Shown piece by piece: positions 10,275-18,313 of a DNA stretch of 64,000 bases. Location of the stretch: positions 818,571 through 882,570 of the forward strand of contig NZ_RDBE01000001.1 in assembly GCF_003674065.1 (NCBI RefSeq). The letters run 5' to 3'. The stretch is from Nocardioides mangrovicus. Its GTDB lineage: Bacteria > Actinomycetota > Actinomycetes > Propionibacteriales > Nocardioidaceae. Positions within the stretch are counted from its first letter, which is position 1. Every line of letters begins with the position of its first letter. A program made the position numbers and the translations under genes. The notes below the pieces were generated by a model. It worked only from the letters and a program-made list of their open reading frames with translations, searched no databases and was not told where the DNA came from.

Positions 10275-10834
10275 TAGCGGGTGATCGTGATCTGGTGCAG
10301 CGGCCGGACCCAGGCGTCCTCCCACCGGTCCTGCCCGCCGTGGACCACCAGCTCCGGGTGGGCGCTGCGCAGCGTGGCCAGCCAGGTGTGCCGCAGCAGG
10401 GCCAGTTCGACGGCGCCCTCGAAGCCGTGCGCCCCGATGCGCACGCGCACGGTCTCCAGCACGCCCACCCGCGAGATCCCCTCGCCGAAGGACCCGAACG
10501 GATCGGCGGCGAAGACGCGAAGGCCGACGCACCAGTGCTCCACCGGCTGCGCGCCGGCCCGGTGGGCCAGCGGTCCGGGCTTGACGTAGAAGCCGCACAG
10601 CACCTGGAAGGCGCCGGCCTGCTCGCCGGTCGCCGTGTGCACCAGGTAGGTGCGGTAGCCGTCGTCGCGCCACGACGAGATGAGCCCCGGACGCCGGTAC
10701 CTGGCGGGCTCGTAGGTCGGGGGGACGGCGGCGGCCGCGGCGATGAGGGCGTTGCCCATGGTCGGGCGCCCCCCGGGCGTGGTGGGTGCCGCCACGACCA
10801 GGGGGGCGAGCAGCGACCGCGACGGTCCCCTCAT
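10274..10834 (-). CDS. hypothetical protein (orphan pair, downstream gene)
   Basis: 186 residues from an ATG that overlaps the upstream gene's TGA (ATGA), so the two are probably translated together. I do not recognise a family. A hydrophobic, Ala-rich N-terminal stretch (about residues 27-37) could be a weak anchor or an uncleaved signal, and an internal ATG at MGNALIAAAAAV is an alternative start. The rest is a mixed alpha/beta sequence with several Trp and aromatic residues (GAFQVLCGFYVKPGPL, EHWCVGLRVFA) and no obvious catalytic motif. Codon usage is typical of the window. It is convergent with ilvC. Confidence 0.65.
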   Translation of the reverse strand: MRGPSRSLLAPLVVAAPTTPGGRPTMGNALIAAAAAVPPTYEPARYRRPGLISSWRDDGYRTYLVHTATGEQAGAFQVLCGFYVKPGPLAHRAGAQPVEHWCVGLRVFAADPFGSFGEGISRVGVLETVRVRIGAHGFEGAVELALLRHTWLATLRSAHPELVVHGGQDRWEDAWVRPLHQITITR

Positions 10835-11643
10835 GCGATGCCCAGCCACGGCAGCTCGACGTCCGGGTCGAGCTCGCCCAGGAAGAGACCGGCCCGCTCG
10901 CGCCACGTGGCCATGGCGGCCTCCAGGGCGGCCACGCCGTAGTGGTCGGGGTCGTGGGGGAGCGACGAGTCGCCGGCCAGCACCACGCCGGCGGGAACGG
11001 TGCTCAGCCGCAGCCCCAGGAAGCGGTGACCCAGCCCGGTACGCCAGGTGAAGTCCGACGGGGTCGGCCGATCGAGCGGGAGGCCGATCTGGGCCAGGGC
11101 GTCGGCCACCTGGGCCTGGGTCGTGCCGTGCAGCTCGATGCGCACCGGGCCGGCCTCGAGCCGGTGGCACCACACCCCGCGGACCTGCGCCGCGGCCAGC
11201 GAGCGGTCGCAGAGGGCCTCCTCCGGCGCGGGGTCGGGCTCGGCTCTGGTGAAGGCGGTCAGCAGGTTCGACCGGATCGCGTCGTAGCCGCCCGGGTTCG
11301 CCAGCGCACCCTTGATCGCGGCGTAGGTCGGCGTGGAGACGGTGGCGCGGTGGTGGTCGGATCGTGCGATCTCCAGCGTCCAGTCCTCGGCGGAACGGCC
11401 CTCGCCGATGCTCGTCGCTGCGGTGATGCGCCATGTCGCGTCGGTCAGGCGCCGGTACAGCAGCTGGCCGCTCCGTCCCAGGGAGAGCGCCGGCGTGCCG
11501 TCGCCCTCGAGCCTCAGCATGGCCGCCCGTACCCGGGCCGCGCTGAGCAGACTGCGCTCGAGGGCGGAGTCGGCGACGACGTGGTCGCGCGCCGACTCCG
11601 CCGCCACCCGGCGTCTGGTCAGCGACCTCCCGAGCAGCCCCAT
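10831..11643 (-). CDS. hypothetical protein (orphan pair, upstream gene)
   Basis: 270 residues if started at the ATG at 11643. No family is recognised. The N-terminus is basic (RSLTRRR); the rest is soluble-looking, with segments such as YRRLTDATWRITAATSIG and VRIELHGTTQAQVADALAQIGLPL. There is no signal peptide, membrane helix or nucleotide-binding motif. The C-terminus (DPDVELPWLGIA) overlaps the start of the next gene by 4 nt. Third-position GC is as high as in its neighbours, supporting the frame; a long opposite-strand frame here is rejected for lack of protein-like content. It is divergent from the histidine kinase with about 200 bp between. Confidence 0.65.
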   Translation of the reverse strand: MGLLGRSLTRRRVAAESARDHVVADSALERSLLSAARVRAAMLRLEGDGTPALSLGRSGQLLYRRLTDATWRITAATSIGEGRSAEDWTLEIARSDHHRATVSTPTYAAIKGALANPGGYDAIRSNLLTAFTRAEPDPAPEEALCDRSLAAAQVRGVWCHRLEAGPVRIELHGTTQAQVADALAQIGLPLDRPTPSDFTWRTGLGHRFLGLRLSTVPAGVVLAGDSSLPHDPDHYGVAALEAAMATWRERAGLFLGELDPDVELPWLGIA

Positions 11644-11850
11644 TCCAGCCTCCGCTTCGTGCCAGCAGGCGCCGGCGTCGTCCTCACCCCCCGGGAGGGC
11701 GACGTGCCGAGCCGGTCTTGTCGCCGCGCTGCCCGAGTCTGCGTCGAGCGCGTCGGCGCGGACACCGTGCTGGCACGGGGATCTAGACGAGAGGGCCGGT
11801 TCTGCGGCGAGGCGTGGTCTCGACGCCCGACGCGCACTAGCGTGCGCGTC

Positions 11851-13578
11851 GTGGAGGTCGCGGTCCCGCCCGCGCGACGGGTGCTCGGGCCGCTGGCGCG
11901 GCCCGCCTGGTTGCCCGCCTGGCTGCCGGCCTGTGCCATAGGGCTGTCGTCGCTGACGGTGCTGGCCGAACCGCGAGACGTCCTCCACCCGGTGATCGGC
12001 CTGATGGAGGGCGCGCTGATCGCGTCGCTGGCCGTCGCGGGAGCGCTGCTGGTCGAGGACGACACGCAGCGTGGCAACGCCCTGCTGCTGTGGGTGGTCG
12101 GGGCGCTGCTCGCCGTCGAGCACCTGCACCTGGTGCCCCACTCGCCCTTCCCGATGCTGGGCTGGGTGGCCGGACCCGCGGCGGCCGTGGTGGTGGCCGT
12201 GGTCCTGGTGCGCTTCCCGGGACCGACGCTGTCGCCGCGAGGTCGCCGGTGGGCCGGCGCGGCCCTGGTCGTCCTGGTGGCGACCCGGCTCACGGTGAGC
12301 GTCCCGCCGCAGCGGCTGCGGCTGGGCTGGTGGCCGGCGCTGCCGCTGCCCGGCGCCGCGGCCGAGGCCGGCCTGCGGTTCGGCAACGCCTACCTGCTGG
12401 TGCTCGCATGCTGGTTCGTGGGCCTGATGGCCTGGCGGATCACCCGTTCCCGAGGGCTCTCCCGTCACGAGCTGGCTCCGGTGGTGGCGGCGTCGCTGGG
12501 GGCCACGCTGGCCATCGCGGCCCACGTGGTCTCGGTGTTCAGCGGCCAGACCCAGGTCGGCCTCGGCGTGCTCGTCGCCGAGCAGGTCGGACTGCTCGCG
12601 GTGCCGGCCGGGTTCGTCTTCGCGGCGTCGCGGATGCGGGCCGCGCGCAGTGCCGTGGGGGACCTGCTGCTCGAGGTGCGCTCTTCCAGCAGCCCGACGC
12701 AGATCGAGGCGGCGCTGGCCACGACGCTCTCCGACCCCGGTCTCGCGCTGCACCTGTGGGCGGCCGAGGAGGAGCTGTTCCGCACCGCAGGCGGCCAGGC
12801 GCAGCAGCCGGCACCGGGCCCCGGCCGGATGGTCGTGCCGGTGGACGCCGAGGACGGCTCGCCGCTGGCGATCATCGTGACCGACGCCTCGGTCGCACGG
12901 CACGGCCAGCTGGTGCAGGCCAGCGTGGCCGCGGTACGGCTCGCCCTGCAGAACGCGGCGGCGACGGAGATGCTGCGCCGCTCGCGCACGCGGCTGGCCG
13001 AGGCCGAGCTGGCCGAGCGCAAGCGGCTCGAGCGCGACCTGCACGACGGGGTGCAGCAGCGTCTGCTCGCCCTCGGGATGAGCATCGACCGGGTGGTGCA
13101 CTCCGCGCCCGATGAGCAGACCAGGGACCTCGCGAAGGCCGCCGCGGAGCACGTGCAGGGCGCCATCGCCGACGTGCGCGACCTGGCGCGCGGCGTGCTC
13201 CCGGCGGTGCTCACCCAAAGCGGTCTGGCCGCGGCGGTGCAGAGCGCGGCCGAGCGGCTCCCGGTGGCGATCACCAGCTCCGTCCCGGGCCGACGATGGC
13301 CCCTGGCCGTCGAGGCGACGGCCTACTTCGTCATCTGCGAGGGCCTCAACAACGTGGTCAAGCACGCCGGGAGCCTTCGCGCCGAGGTCCTGGTCGACAG
13401 CGACGAGCACGTGCTGACGGTGACGGTCCGCGATGCCGGGCGCGGGGGCGCCAACGTCCACGGTGGGTCCGGGCTGCTCGGTCTGCGCGACCGCGTCGCC
13501 GCGATGGGCGGGACGATCAGCGTCGATTCGGTCGAAGGAGCAGGGACGTGCCTGGTGGCTCGCCTGCCCTACGAGTAG
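11851..13578 (+). CDS. NarL-type sensor histidine kinase with membrane sensor region
   Basis: 575 residues. The N-terminal half has about eight hydrophobic helices (residues 1-260), then a GAF-like or linker region and a HisKA_3 dimerisation domain whose phospho-acceptor His is in RKRLERDLHDGVQQRLLALG. A short HATPase domain follows, with the N box CEGLNNVVKHA and GSGLLGLRDRVAAMGG. This is the DesK/LiaS/NarX class. The chosen GTG lies 7 nt after a TAGCGT -10 box; a GTG at 11842 would overlap that box. It overlaps the response regulator gene by 31 bp. The signal is unknown. Confidence 0.88.
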   Translation: MEVAVPPARRVLGPLARPAWLPAWLPACAIGLSSLTVLAEPRDVLHPVIGLMEGALIASLAVAGALLVEDDTQRGNALLLWVVGALLAVEHLHLVPHSPFPMLGWVAGPAAAVVVAVVLVRFPGPTLSPRGRRWAGAALVVLVATRLTVSVPPQRLRLGWWPALPLPGAAAEAGLRFGNAYLLVLACWFVGLMAWRITRSRGLSRHELAPVVAASLGATLAIAAHVVSVFSGQTQVGLGVLVAEQVGLLAVPAGFVFAASRMRAARSAVGDLLLEVRSSSSPTQIEAALATTLSDPGLALHLWAAEEELFRTAGGQAQQPAPGPGRMVVPVDAEDGSPLAIIVTDASVARHGQLVQASVAAVRLALQNAAATEMLRRSRTRLAEAELAERKRLERDLHDGVQQRLLALGMSIDRVVHSAPDEQTRDLAKAAAEHVQGAIADVRDLARGVLPAVLTQSGLAAAVQSAAERLPVAITSSVPGRRWPLAVEATAYFVICEGLNNVVKHAGSLRAEVLVDSDEHVLTVTVRDAGRGGANVHGGSGLLGLRDRVAAMGGTISVDSVEGAGTCLVARLPYE

Positions 13579-14228
13579 CGATCGCCGAGAACAGCCGGCT
13601 CTTCCGCGACGGCCTGGTGCTCCAGCTCGAGGCCGCGGGAGTCGGCGTGGTGGCCGAGTGCGACCGCGCGGACGACCTGATCGACCTGTTGCCCGAGCTT
13701 CGCCCCGACCTGGTGCTGATGGACATCCGGATGCCGCCGACCGAGACCGACGAGGGCATCCGGGCGGCGGCCGAGATCCGCGACCGCTTCCCGGGCGTGG
13801 GCATCCTCATCCTCTCGACCTACGCCGAGTCGACCTACGCCGCCGCCGTGCTGGCCATCTCCGAGACCGCCATCGGGTACCTGCTCAAGGACCGCGTGAC
13901 CGACGTGGGCGCGCTGCTGGACGCGCTGCAGCGGATCGCGGCGGGGGAGTGCGTCGTCGACCCGGACGTGGTGGCCACCCTGCTCGGCCAGCCGCCCCGA
14001 CGCGACGACCTGGCGCAGCTCACCGCGCGCGAGCGGACGGTGCTGCACCTCATGGCCGAGGGCAGGTCGAACGCCAGCATCGCCGAGCAGCTGTCGCTGA
14101 CAGTGCGGACCGTCGAGGCCTACACCGCGGCGATCTTCGCCAAGCTCGGGCTCGTGGCGCAGCCGCAGACCAACCGTCGGGTCGCCGCGGTGATCGCCTG
14201 GCTGCGCGGTTCGCACACCGTCTACTAG
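13548..14228 (+). CDS. NarL/FixJ family response regulator
   Basis: 226 residues. A receiver domain (about 8-125) has the phospho-Asp in DLVLMDIRMPP and the conserved Lys in IGYLLKDRV. A LuxR-type helix-turn-helix (about 155-215) has LTARERTVLHLMAEGRSNASIAEQLSLTVRTVEAY. The GTG start lies inside the 3' end of the kinase gene and is supported by GAAGGAG 8 nt upstream. It is partner to the kinase, converting an envelope signal into transcriptional control. No target is evident in the window. Confidence 0.92.
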   Translation: MPGGSPALRVAIAENSRLFRDGLVLQLEAAGVGVVAECDRADDLIDLLPELRPDLVLMDIRMPPTETDEGIRAAAEIRDRFPGVGILILSTYAESTYAAAVLAISETAIGYLLKDRVTDVGALLDALQRIAAGECVVDPDVVATLLGQPPRRDDLAQLTARERTVLHLMAEGRSNASIAEQLSLTVRTVEAYTAAIFAKLGLVAQPQTNRRVAAVIAWLRGSHTVY

Positions 14229-14260
14229 ACGCGCGTGCTGGACGCTTGCGTCAGTCGGTC

Positions 14261-14692
14261 TCAGTCGGTCTCGACGACGACGGCCCAGGAGCCGACGCCG
14301 ACCAGGCGGGAGGCGTGCACCTCGTTGCCGTCGACCACCAGCGCCTGCAGGGTTCCGGTGTCGGGGTCGAACTCGATGTCGCGGACCTTGCCCAGCTCGT
14401 CGCCCTCGGTGGAGAGCACGCGCTTCTTGAGCACTTCGTGGTCCTTGCCGACGAAGCCGGAGAGCTGGTCGTCGGCGTCGGTGATCTTGTCGGTCTCGGC
14501 GATGGTGACGGCGTCGCCGCCGACGCCGGCCAGGTCGCCCCAGCGGGCGTACTTGCCCTGCGGGGTCTTCTTGAACTGCAGCGCCACGAGCCGGCGCGAG
14601 GCCGGGTCGAGCAGGAAGCCGTTGACCTTGCCGACGGTGTCGGCGGTGGTGGTGCTGACCAGCTTCGAGCCCTTGACGTCGGTCCACCTCAT
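14261..14692 (-). CDS. PRC-barrel domain protein (143 aa)
   Basis: A small soluble protein with two beta-barrel-like repeats: GSKLVSTTTADTVGKVNGFLLDP...VALQF (about 6-45) and KKRVLSTEGDELGKVRDIEFDPDTG (about 88-115), the pattern of PRC-barrel domains found in RimM and photosystem assembly proteins. It is coupled to the upstream PRC-barrel gene by an ATGA overlap. The function of free-standing actinobacterial PRC-barrel proteins is largely unknown. The stop lies within a 10 bp tandem duplication (TCAGTCGGTC twice). Confidence 0.7.
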   Translation of the reverse strand: MRWTDVKGSKLVSTTTADTVGKVNGFLLDPASRRLVALQFKKTPQGKYARWGDLAGVGGDAVTIAETDKITDADDQLSGFVGKDHEVLKKRVLSTEGDELGKVRDIEFDPDTGTLQALVVDGNEVHASRLVGVGSWAVVVETD

Positions 14693-15447
14693 GTCGGCAG
14701 CTCTCCCTCGGTGGGCCGGTCGGCAGGCTGGTCGGTGGGGGGAACTGCGGTCGTCGGTGCGGTCGTCGGGGCAGGCGTCGGGGCTGGCGGCGCGATGGTG
14801 GCCGGCGTGGTGCGCTCCGAGGCCAGCTGCGCGCGGAACTCCGCCACCGAGGCGCCGAAGCCGGCGAGGTCGTCGGTGACGAAGCCCTCGGCGCCCGCCG
14901 GGACCATCAGGTGCTCCCCGGACACGGCGAGCTGGTCGGGCAGCGGCACCAGCAGCTTGGTGCCCTTGGCGGCGTTGGAGCGGCGTGCGGCCAGCGACTC
15001 CGACGCGGCGATCTCGTAGCCCACCACGTCGCACGGCTCGTCGGAGGCGTCGTCGGGTCCCGAGGGCCGGCCGACCTCGATGACGACGTCGACCACCTCG
15101 CCCAGGTCGACACCGGAGTCGGTGAGCACCCGCGAGCCGAGCACCTTGCCGCCGCCCGAACGACCCTGGCCGTCGGCCGAGGCCGCAGCGGCCACCACCT
15201 CGTCGACGCCGGAGAGGGCCTGGTCGTCGCGGATCATCACCGCGTCGGCCCCCAGCGCGTGCACCCGCTGCCAGAGCAGGCCCTGCTTGAGCGGGCCGGC
15301 GAGCAGGCCGCGTCCGGCGAGCGTGAAGCCCGCCACCGCACCGCCGTCGGCGGCGTACACGACGTCCTTGACCTGGGCGATGTCGTCGCCGGCGAAGGTG
15401 ACCACCGGAAGCTTCGCAACTTCCGAGGTCCGCATCAGGCGTGTCAC
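14689..15447 (-). CDS. PRC-barrel-like protein with Pro/Thr-rich tail (252 aa)
   Basis: Two PRC-like segments are visible: MRTSEVAKLPVVTFAGDDIAQVKDVV at the N-terminus and GSRVLTDSGVDLGEVVDVVIEV near 105-125. The C-terminal 45 residues are a low-complexity Pro/Thr/Ala tail (APTPAPTTAPTTAVPPTDQP). There is no signal peptide. An ATG at 15435 is an alternative start. It lies 6 bp downstream of a 39-codon membrane-protein gene and overlaps the next PRC-barrel gene, so the three probably form one operon. A docking role at the membrane or in ribosome or RNA metabolism is possible but unproven. Confidence 0.65.
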   Translation of the reverse strand: MTRLMRTSEVAKLPVVTFAGDDIAQVKDVVYAADGGAVAGFTLAGRGLLAGPLKQGLLWQRVHALGADAVMIRDDQALSGVDEVVAAAASADGQGRSGGGKVLGSRVLTDSGVDLGEVVDVVIEVGRPSGPDDASDEPCDVVGYEIAASESLAARRSNAAKGTKLLVPLPDQLAVSGEHLMVPAGAEGFVTDDLAGFGASVAEFRAQLASERTTPATIAPPAPTPAPTTAPTTAVPPTDQPADRPTEGELPT

Positions 15448-15453
15448 GCCCGG

Positions 15454-15573
15454 CTACTTCCGAGGTCCGGCGATGACGTCGCCTCGGCGACGCCGCGCCT
15501 GCACCAGGAGCAGGCCGCCGACCAGCAGCGCGAGCACCACGACGATGACGATCAGCCAACCCCACCAGTCCAC
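15454..15573 (-). CDS. 39-aa single-pass membrane protein
   Basis: A short ORF from GTG at 15573 to TAG at 15454. The N-terminus is MDWWGWLIVIVVVLALLVGG, a Trp-flanked hydrophobic helix of about 20 residues, followed by an Arg-rich cytoplasmic end (QARRRRGDV). It fits one transmembrane segment with the positive-inside rule. It is 6 bp upstream of the PRC-barrel pair and is likely the first gene of that operon. Support comes from the clean helix-plus-basic-tail design and close spacing; no family name is known to me. Confidence 0.6.
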   Translation of the reverse strand: MDWWGWLIVIVVVLALLVGGLLLVQARRRRGDVIAGPRK

Positions 15574-15591
15574 GACTGCACACTATCCCGC

Positions 15592-16239
15592 GTGAGCACC
15601 CCCGACACCGATCTGGTCTGGTACGCCGGATACGGCTCCAACCTCGACCCCGCACGCTTCGGCTTCTACCTCGGCGGGGGACGTCCGCCCGGCGCGCGGC
15701 GCGCGGTCCCGGGAGCCCGGGACAGCACCCCGCCACGCCGGACCCGGCCGGTGGAGCTGCACGGCGAGATGGTCTTCGGATGGGAGTCGCCGACGTGGGG
15801 CGGCGGCATCTCCTTCTTCGACGCCACCGGCACCAGCACCAGCGCCAGCACCAGCACCGTGCTCGCGACGGCCTACCTGCTCACCTCCGAGCAGTTCTCC
15901 GACGTCGCCGCCCAGGAGATGCACCGCGAGCCCGGGACGCTGCTTCAGCTGGACCAGGTGCTCGCGACGCGCTCCCACGCCTACGGGCCCGGGCGCTACG
16001 AGACCGTGCACCTGGTCGGCGAGATCGACGGCTCGCCGGTGCTCACCTTCACCTGCGACGATCCCGAGCACCTGCCCCGCAACGCACCCGCGGGCGCCTA
16101 CCTGGCGACGCTCACCCGCGGCCTGCGGGCCGTGCACGGGCTTGCCGACGACGACGTCGCGTCGTACCTGCTGGGCTGGGAGGGCATGGAGACCTGGGCG
16201 CCGGACGAGGTGGCCCGGCTGGTCGCGGCGACTACCTGA
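15592..16239 (+). CDS. gamma-glutamylcyclotransferase-fold-like protein (215 aa)
   Basis: 215 residues. The N-terminal WYAGYGSNLDPARFGFYLGGG recalls the YxGYGSNL dinucleotide-like loop of the GGCT/AIG2 fold. VELHGEMVFGWESPTWGGGISFFD is a second block shared by a conserved actinobacterial family that is sometimes misnamed histone deacetylase. An Asp/Glu-rich C-terminal region ends in LLGWEGMETWAPDEVARLV. Start GTG. It is divergent from the small membrane-protein gene (18 bp between starts) and its end overlaps the S53 gene on the other strand by 8 bp. Enzymatic activity is unproven. Confidence 0.6.
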   Translation: MSTPDTDLVWYAGYGSNLDPARFGFYLGGGRPPGARRAVPGARDSTPPRRTRPVELHGEMVFGWESPTWGGGISFFDATGTSTSASTSTVLATAYLLTSEQFSDVAAQEMHREPGTLLQLDQVLATRSHAYGPGRYETVHLVGEIDGSPVLTFTCDDPEHLPRNAPAGAYLATLTRGLRAVHGLADDDVASYLLGWEGMETWAPDEVARLVAATT

Positions 16240-18229
16240 CCCGGCGGGTGGTCGAGACGCTGGTGCCCTTTCCGGCGACGTCGCGCGGGGTGACGACGAC
16301 CCGCAGCCGGTGCCCGACCCGCGCCAGCACCGAGCGGACGCCGGTCTGGCCGGAGGTGCGCAGCAGCACCCGGTGGCTGGTCAGGTCGGTGACGACCACC
16401 CGCGTGGTGGCCAGGCCCAGCGTGGAGCGGGCCACCGTCGACCACGACGCGAAGACGCGGGCGCGATGACCCCGGTGGCGGCCCACCGTCACGGTGACGT
16501 GCGCCGTCGGGCCCGGCGTGGACGTCGTGGTGGTGCTGGTGGTCGTGGCGGCCACGGGGCAGGAGGTCGCCGCCGTGGCCACCGGGGCGTCCGTGGTGGT
16601 CTGGCCGAGCCGGGCAATGAGGGCGGGCCACTGCACGGCGCCGAGGCCGCTGGCGACGTCGTAGCCGTCGCCGGCGCAGGTGGGCAGCGAGCTGTCGGCG
16701 GCGGCGCCGATCTGGCCGCTGGTGACGTCGCGGAACACGCTGGAGCGACTGGTCTGGTAGGAGCCGTAGAGCGCCTGGTGGATGTCGCCGGGGCGTGTGC
16801 TGCTCGAGATCGACGACTCGGCCAGGGCGTCGGTGAACAGGGAGGCCGCGACCGGCGCGGAGAGGCTGGTGCCGCCGTAGGTGCCCCAGGCGCCCTGGTT
16901 CAGCACGCGGAAGCCGGTGCTCGGGTCGCCGATCGCCGAGATGTCGGGGACCAGCCGGTTGGACCCGGCGGCGTAGCTCCCCGACAGGGTGTTGGTCTGC
17001 CAGGTGGGCCGGGCGAACAGGACCGACTGACCGCCGCCCGCCCCGCCGTTGCTCAGGCAGGTCTGCGCGCTGGCGCACGACCACGTGCTGTCCAGCCAGT
17101 TGCTGCCCGTGCGGGTCAGCGTCGTGCCACCGACGGCGACCACGTTGGGCGAGGACGCGGGCAGCGTCACGGAGGTGCCGCCGGTGGTGGGGCAGTAGAG
17201 CCCGCTGTCGCCCGAGGCCGCGAAGATCGTCACTCCGGCGGCGCTGAGCGAGGCCAGCGCGTTGTCGATGTTCGTGGCGAACGCGCTGTTGACGGTGCCC
17301 CTCGATCCGGTCTCGCACATCCCCCAGGAGATCGAGAGCGCCACGATCGAGGTGTCGCTGGCGGCGTCGGTGCGGATCCGGTTGAGCAGCGGCACCCAGT
17401 TGTCGGAGCTGTTGGTGGCGACGTAGACCCGCTGCTTCGCCGTGGGCGCGGTGGACAGGATCGACTCCTGGTCCAGGGCCACCTCGACGGAGCCGGAGGT
17501 GTCGGTGTTGGTGGTGCCGACGTCCACGCGGGTCAGGTTCGGCTGCGCCAGCCCGTTCGCCGTGGCGTAGTTGGTGATGTCGGAGGTGTTGTAGCTGGAG
17601 AACTGCAGGGTGGCGATGGTGCGCGAGGAGGCCGACTGGCCCGTCAGCGACTGACCGGAGCTGGTGCCGCCGGAGTAGGCGCTGCGGAAGTCGGAGCCGC
17701 TGAGCACCGTGTTGAGCGGCATCACCTCGCCGGCGGCGGCGCTGCTCGGCAGCACCGCGTCGACGCCGTCGCCCAGGAACGCCGGAGTGGTGGCGTAGGA
17801 GGCTGTGGGAGAGGTGGGTCGAGCGCCGAAGGCGTCGCGGACGGCGGCGGCTGATGCGGTGGCGGTGAGGCTCCACGGCGTCTGCTGGGTGATCGTGAAG
17901 CCCCGCGCGCGCAGCGAGCGAGCGGCGTGCCGACGCACCGCGGGGCTCGGCAGCAGTCGCGCGACGCGGGCGGCGCGCTCGCGCCGGTCGATCCCGCGGC
18001 GCTGGGCCAGCGCGCGCAGCCGGTGCGGGTGGGGTGCGGCGAAGGTGACCATCACGCTCGTGACGGCACCGGTCCCCGTCGAGGTCCCCGAGCTCGTCGT
18101 CGAGCTGGTCGCAGAACCGGTGGCGGCCTGGGCGCTCGAGGGGCCGGCGATCACGACGCCGGTCGCGGACAGGCCGAGGAGGCCCACCCAGCAGGCGAGT
18201 AGCCCGAGGAAACGCCTCGTGCGGTTCAT
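16232..18229 (-). CDS. secreted S53 family (sedolisin-type) peptidase with C-terminal extension
   Basis: 665 residues. A Sec signal peptide (MNRTRRFLGLLACWVGLLGL) is followed by a Ser/Thr-rich stretch, a prodomain (about 55-150) and the S53 catalytic domain. The Glu-Asp pair is E249/D253 (VEVALDQES), the oxyanion Asp is D341 (ASGDSGL), and the nucleophile is S455 in GGTSLSAP. After the catalytic domain comes a Thr-rich linker and about 90 residues with a beta-sandwich-like pattern (HVTVTVGRHRGHRARVFASW), possibly a substrate- or wall-binding module. It is longer than and dissimilar outside the motifs to the S53 gene at 3689, so it is not a recent duplicate. Confidence 0.88.
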   Translation of the reverse strand: MNRTRRFLGLLACWVGLLGLSATGVVIAGPSSAQAATGSATSSTTSSGTSTGTGAVTSVMVTFAAPHPHRLRALAQRRGIDRRERAARVARLLPSPAVRRHAARSLRARGFTITQQTPWSLTATASAAAVRDAFGARPTSPTASYATTPAFLGDGVDAVLPSSAAAGEVMPLNTVLSGSDFRSAYSGGTSSGQSLTGQSASSRTIATLQFSSYNTSDITNYATANGLAQPNLTRVDVGTTNTDTSGSVEVALDQESILSTAPTAKQRVYVATNSSDNWVPLLNRIRTDAASDTSIVALSISWGMCETGSRGTVNSAFATNIDNALASLSAAGVTIFAASGDSGLYCPTTGGTSVTLPASSPNVVAVGGTTLTRTGSNWLDSTWSCASAQTCLSNGGAGGGQSVLFARPTWQTNTLSGSYAAGSNRLVPDISAIGDPSTGFRVLNQGAWGTYGGTSLSAPVAASLFTDALAESSISSSTRPGDIHQALYGSYQTSRSSVFRDVTSGQIGAAADSSLPTCAGDGYDVASGLGAVQWPALIARLGQTTTDAPVATAATSCPVAATTTSTTTTSTPGPTAHVTVTVGRHRGHRARVFASWSTVARSTLGLATTRVVVTDLTSHRVLLRTSGQTGVRSVLARVGHRLRVVVTPRDVAGKGTSVSTTRRVR

Positions 18230-18313
18230 ACGACCCCCGTGTCAACCGACTAACGGTGCAAATCGTCCCATTTGCGACAGGCTGTTGTCCGGCGAACACG
18301 GGATACTCGGCCC

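Noticed and set aside
11842..11850. GTG at 11842 as histidine kinase start
   Set aside because: It lies inside the TAGCGT box; GTG 11851 fits the leaderless spacing.
10831..13461. Very long minus-strand open frame opposite the histidine kinase
   Set aside because: Only its 3' part (10831-11643) has protein-like composition; the rest is Arg/His/Gln-rich text from the third-position GC bias of the kinase read backwards.
14252..14273. Tandem TCAGTCGGTC repeat as a regulatory site
   Set aside because: Two 10 bp copies at a gene end, most simply a small duplication.
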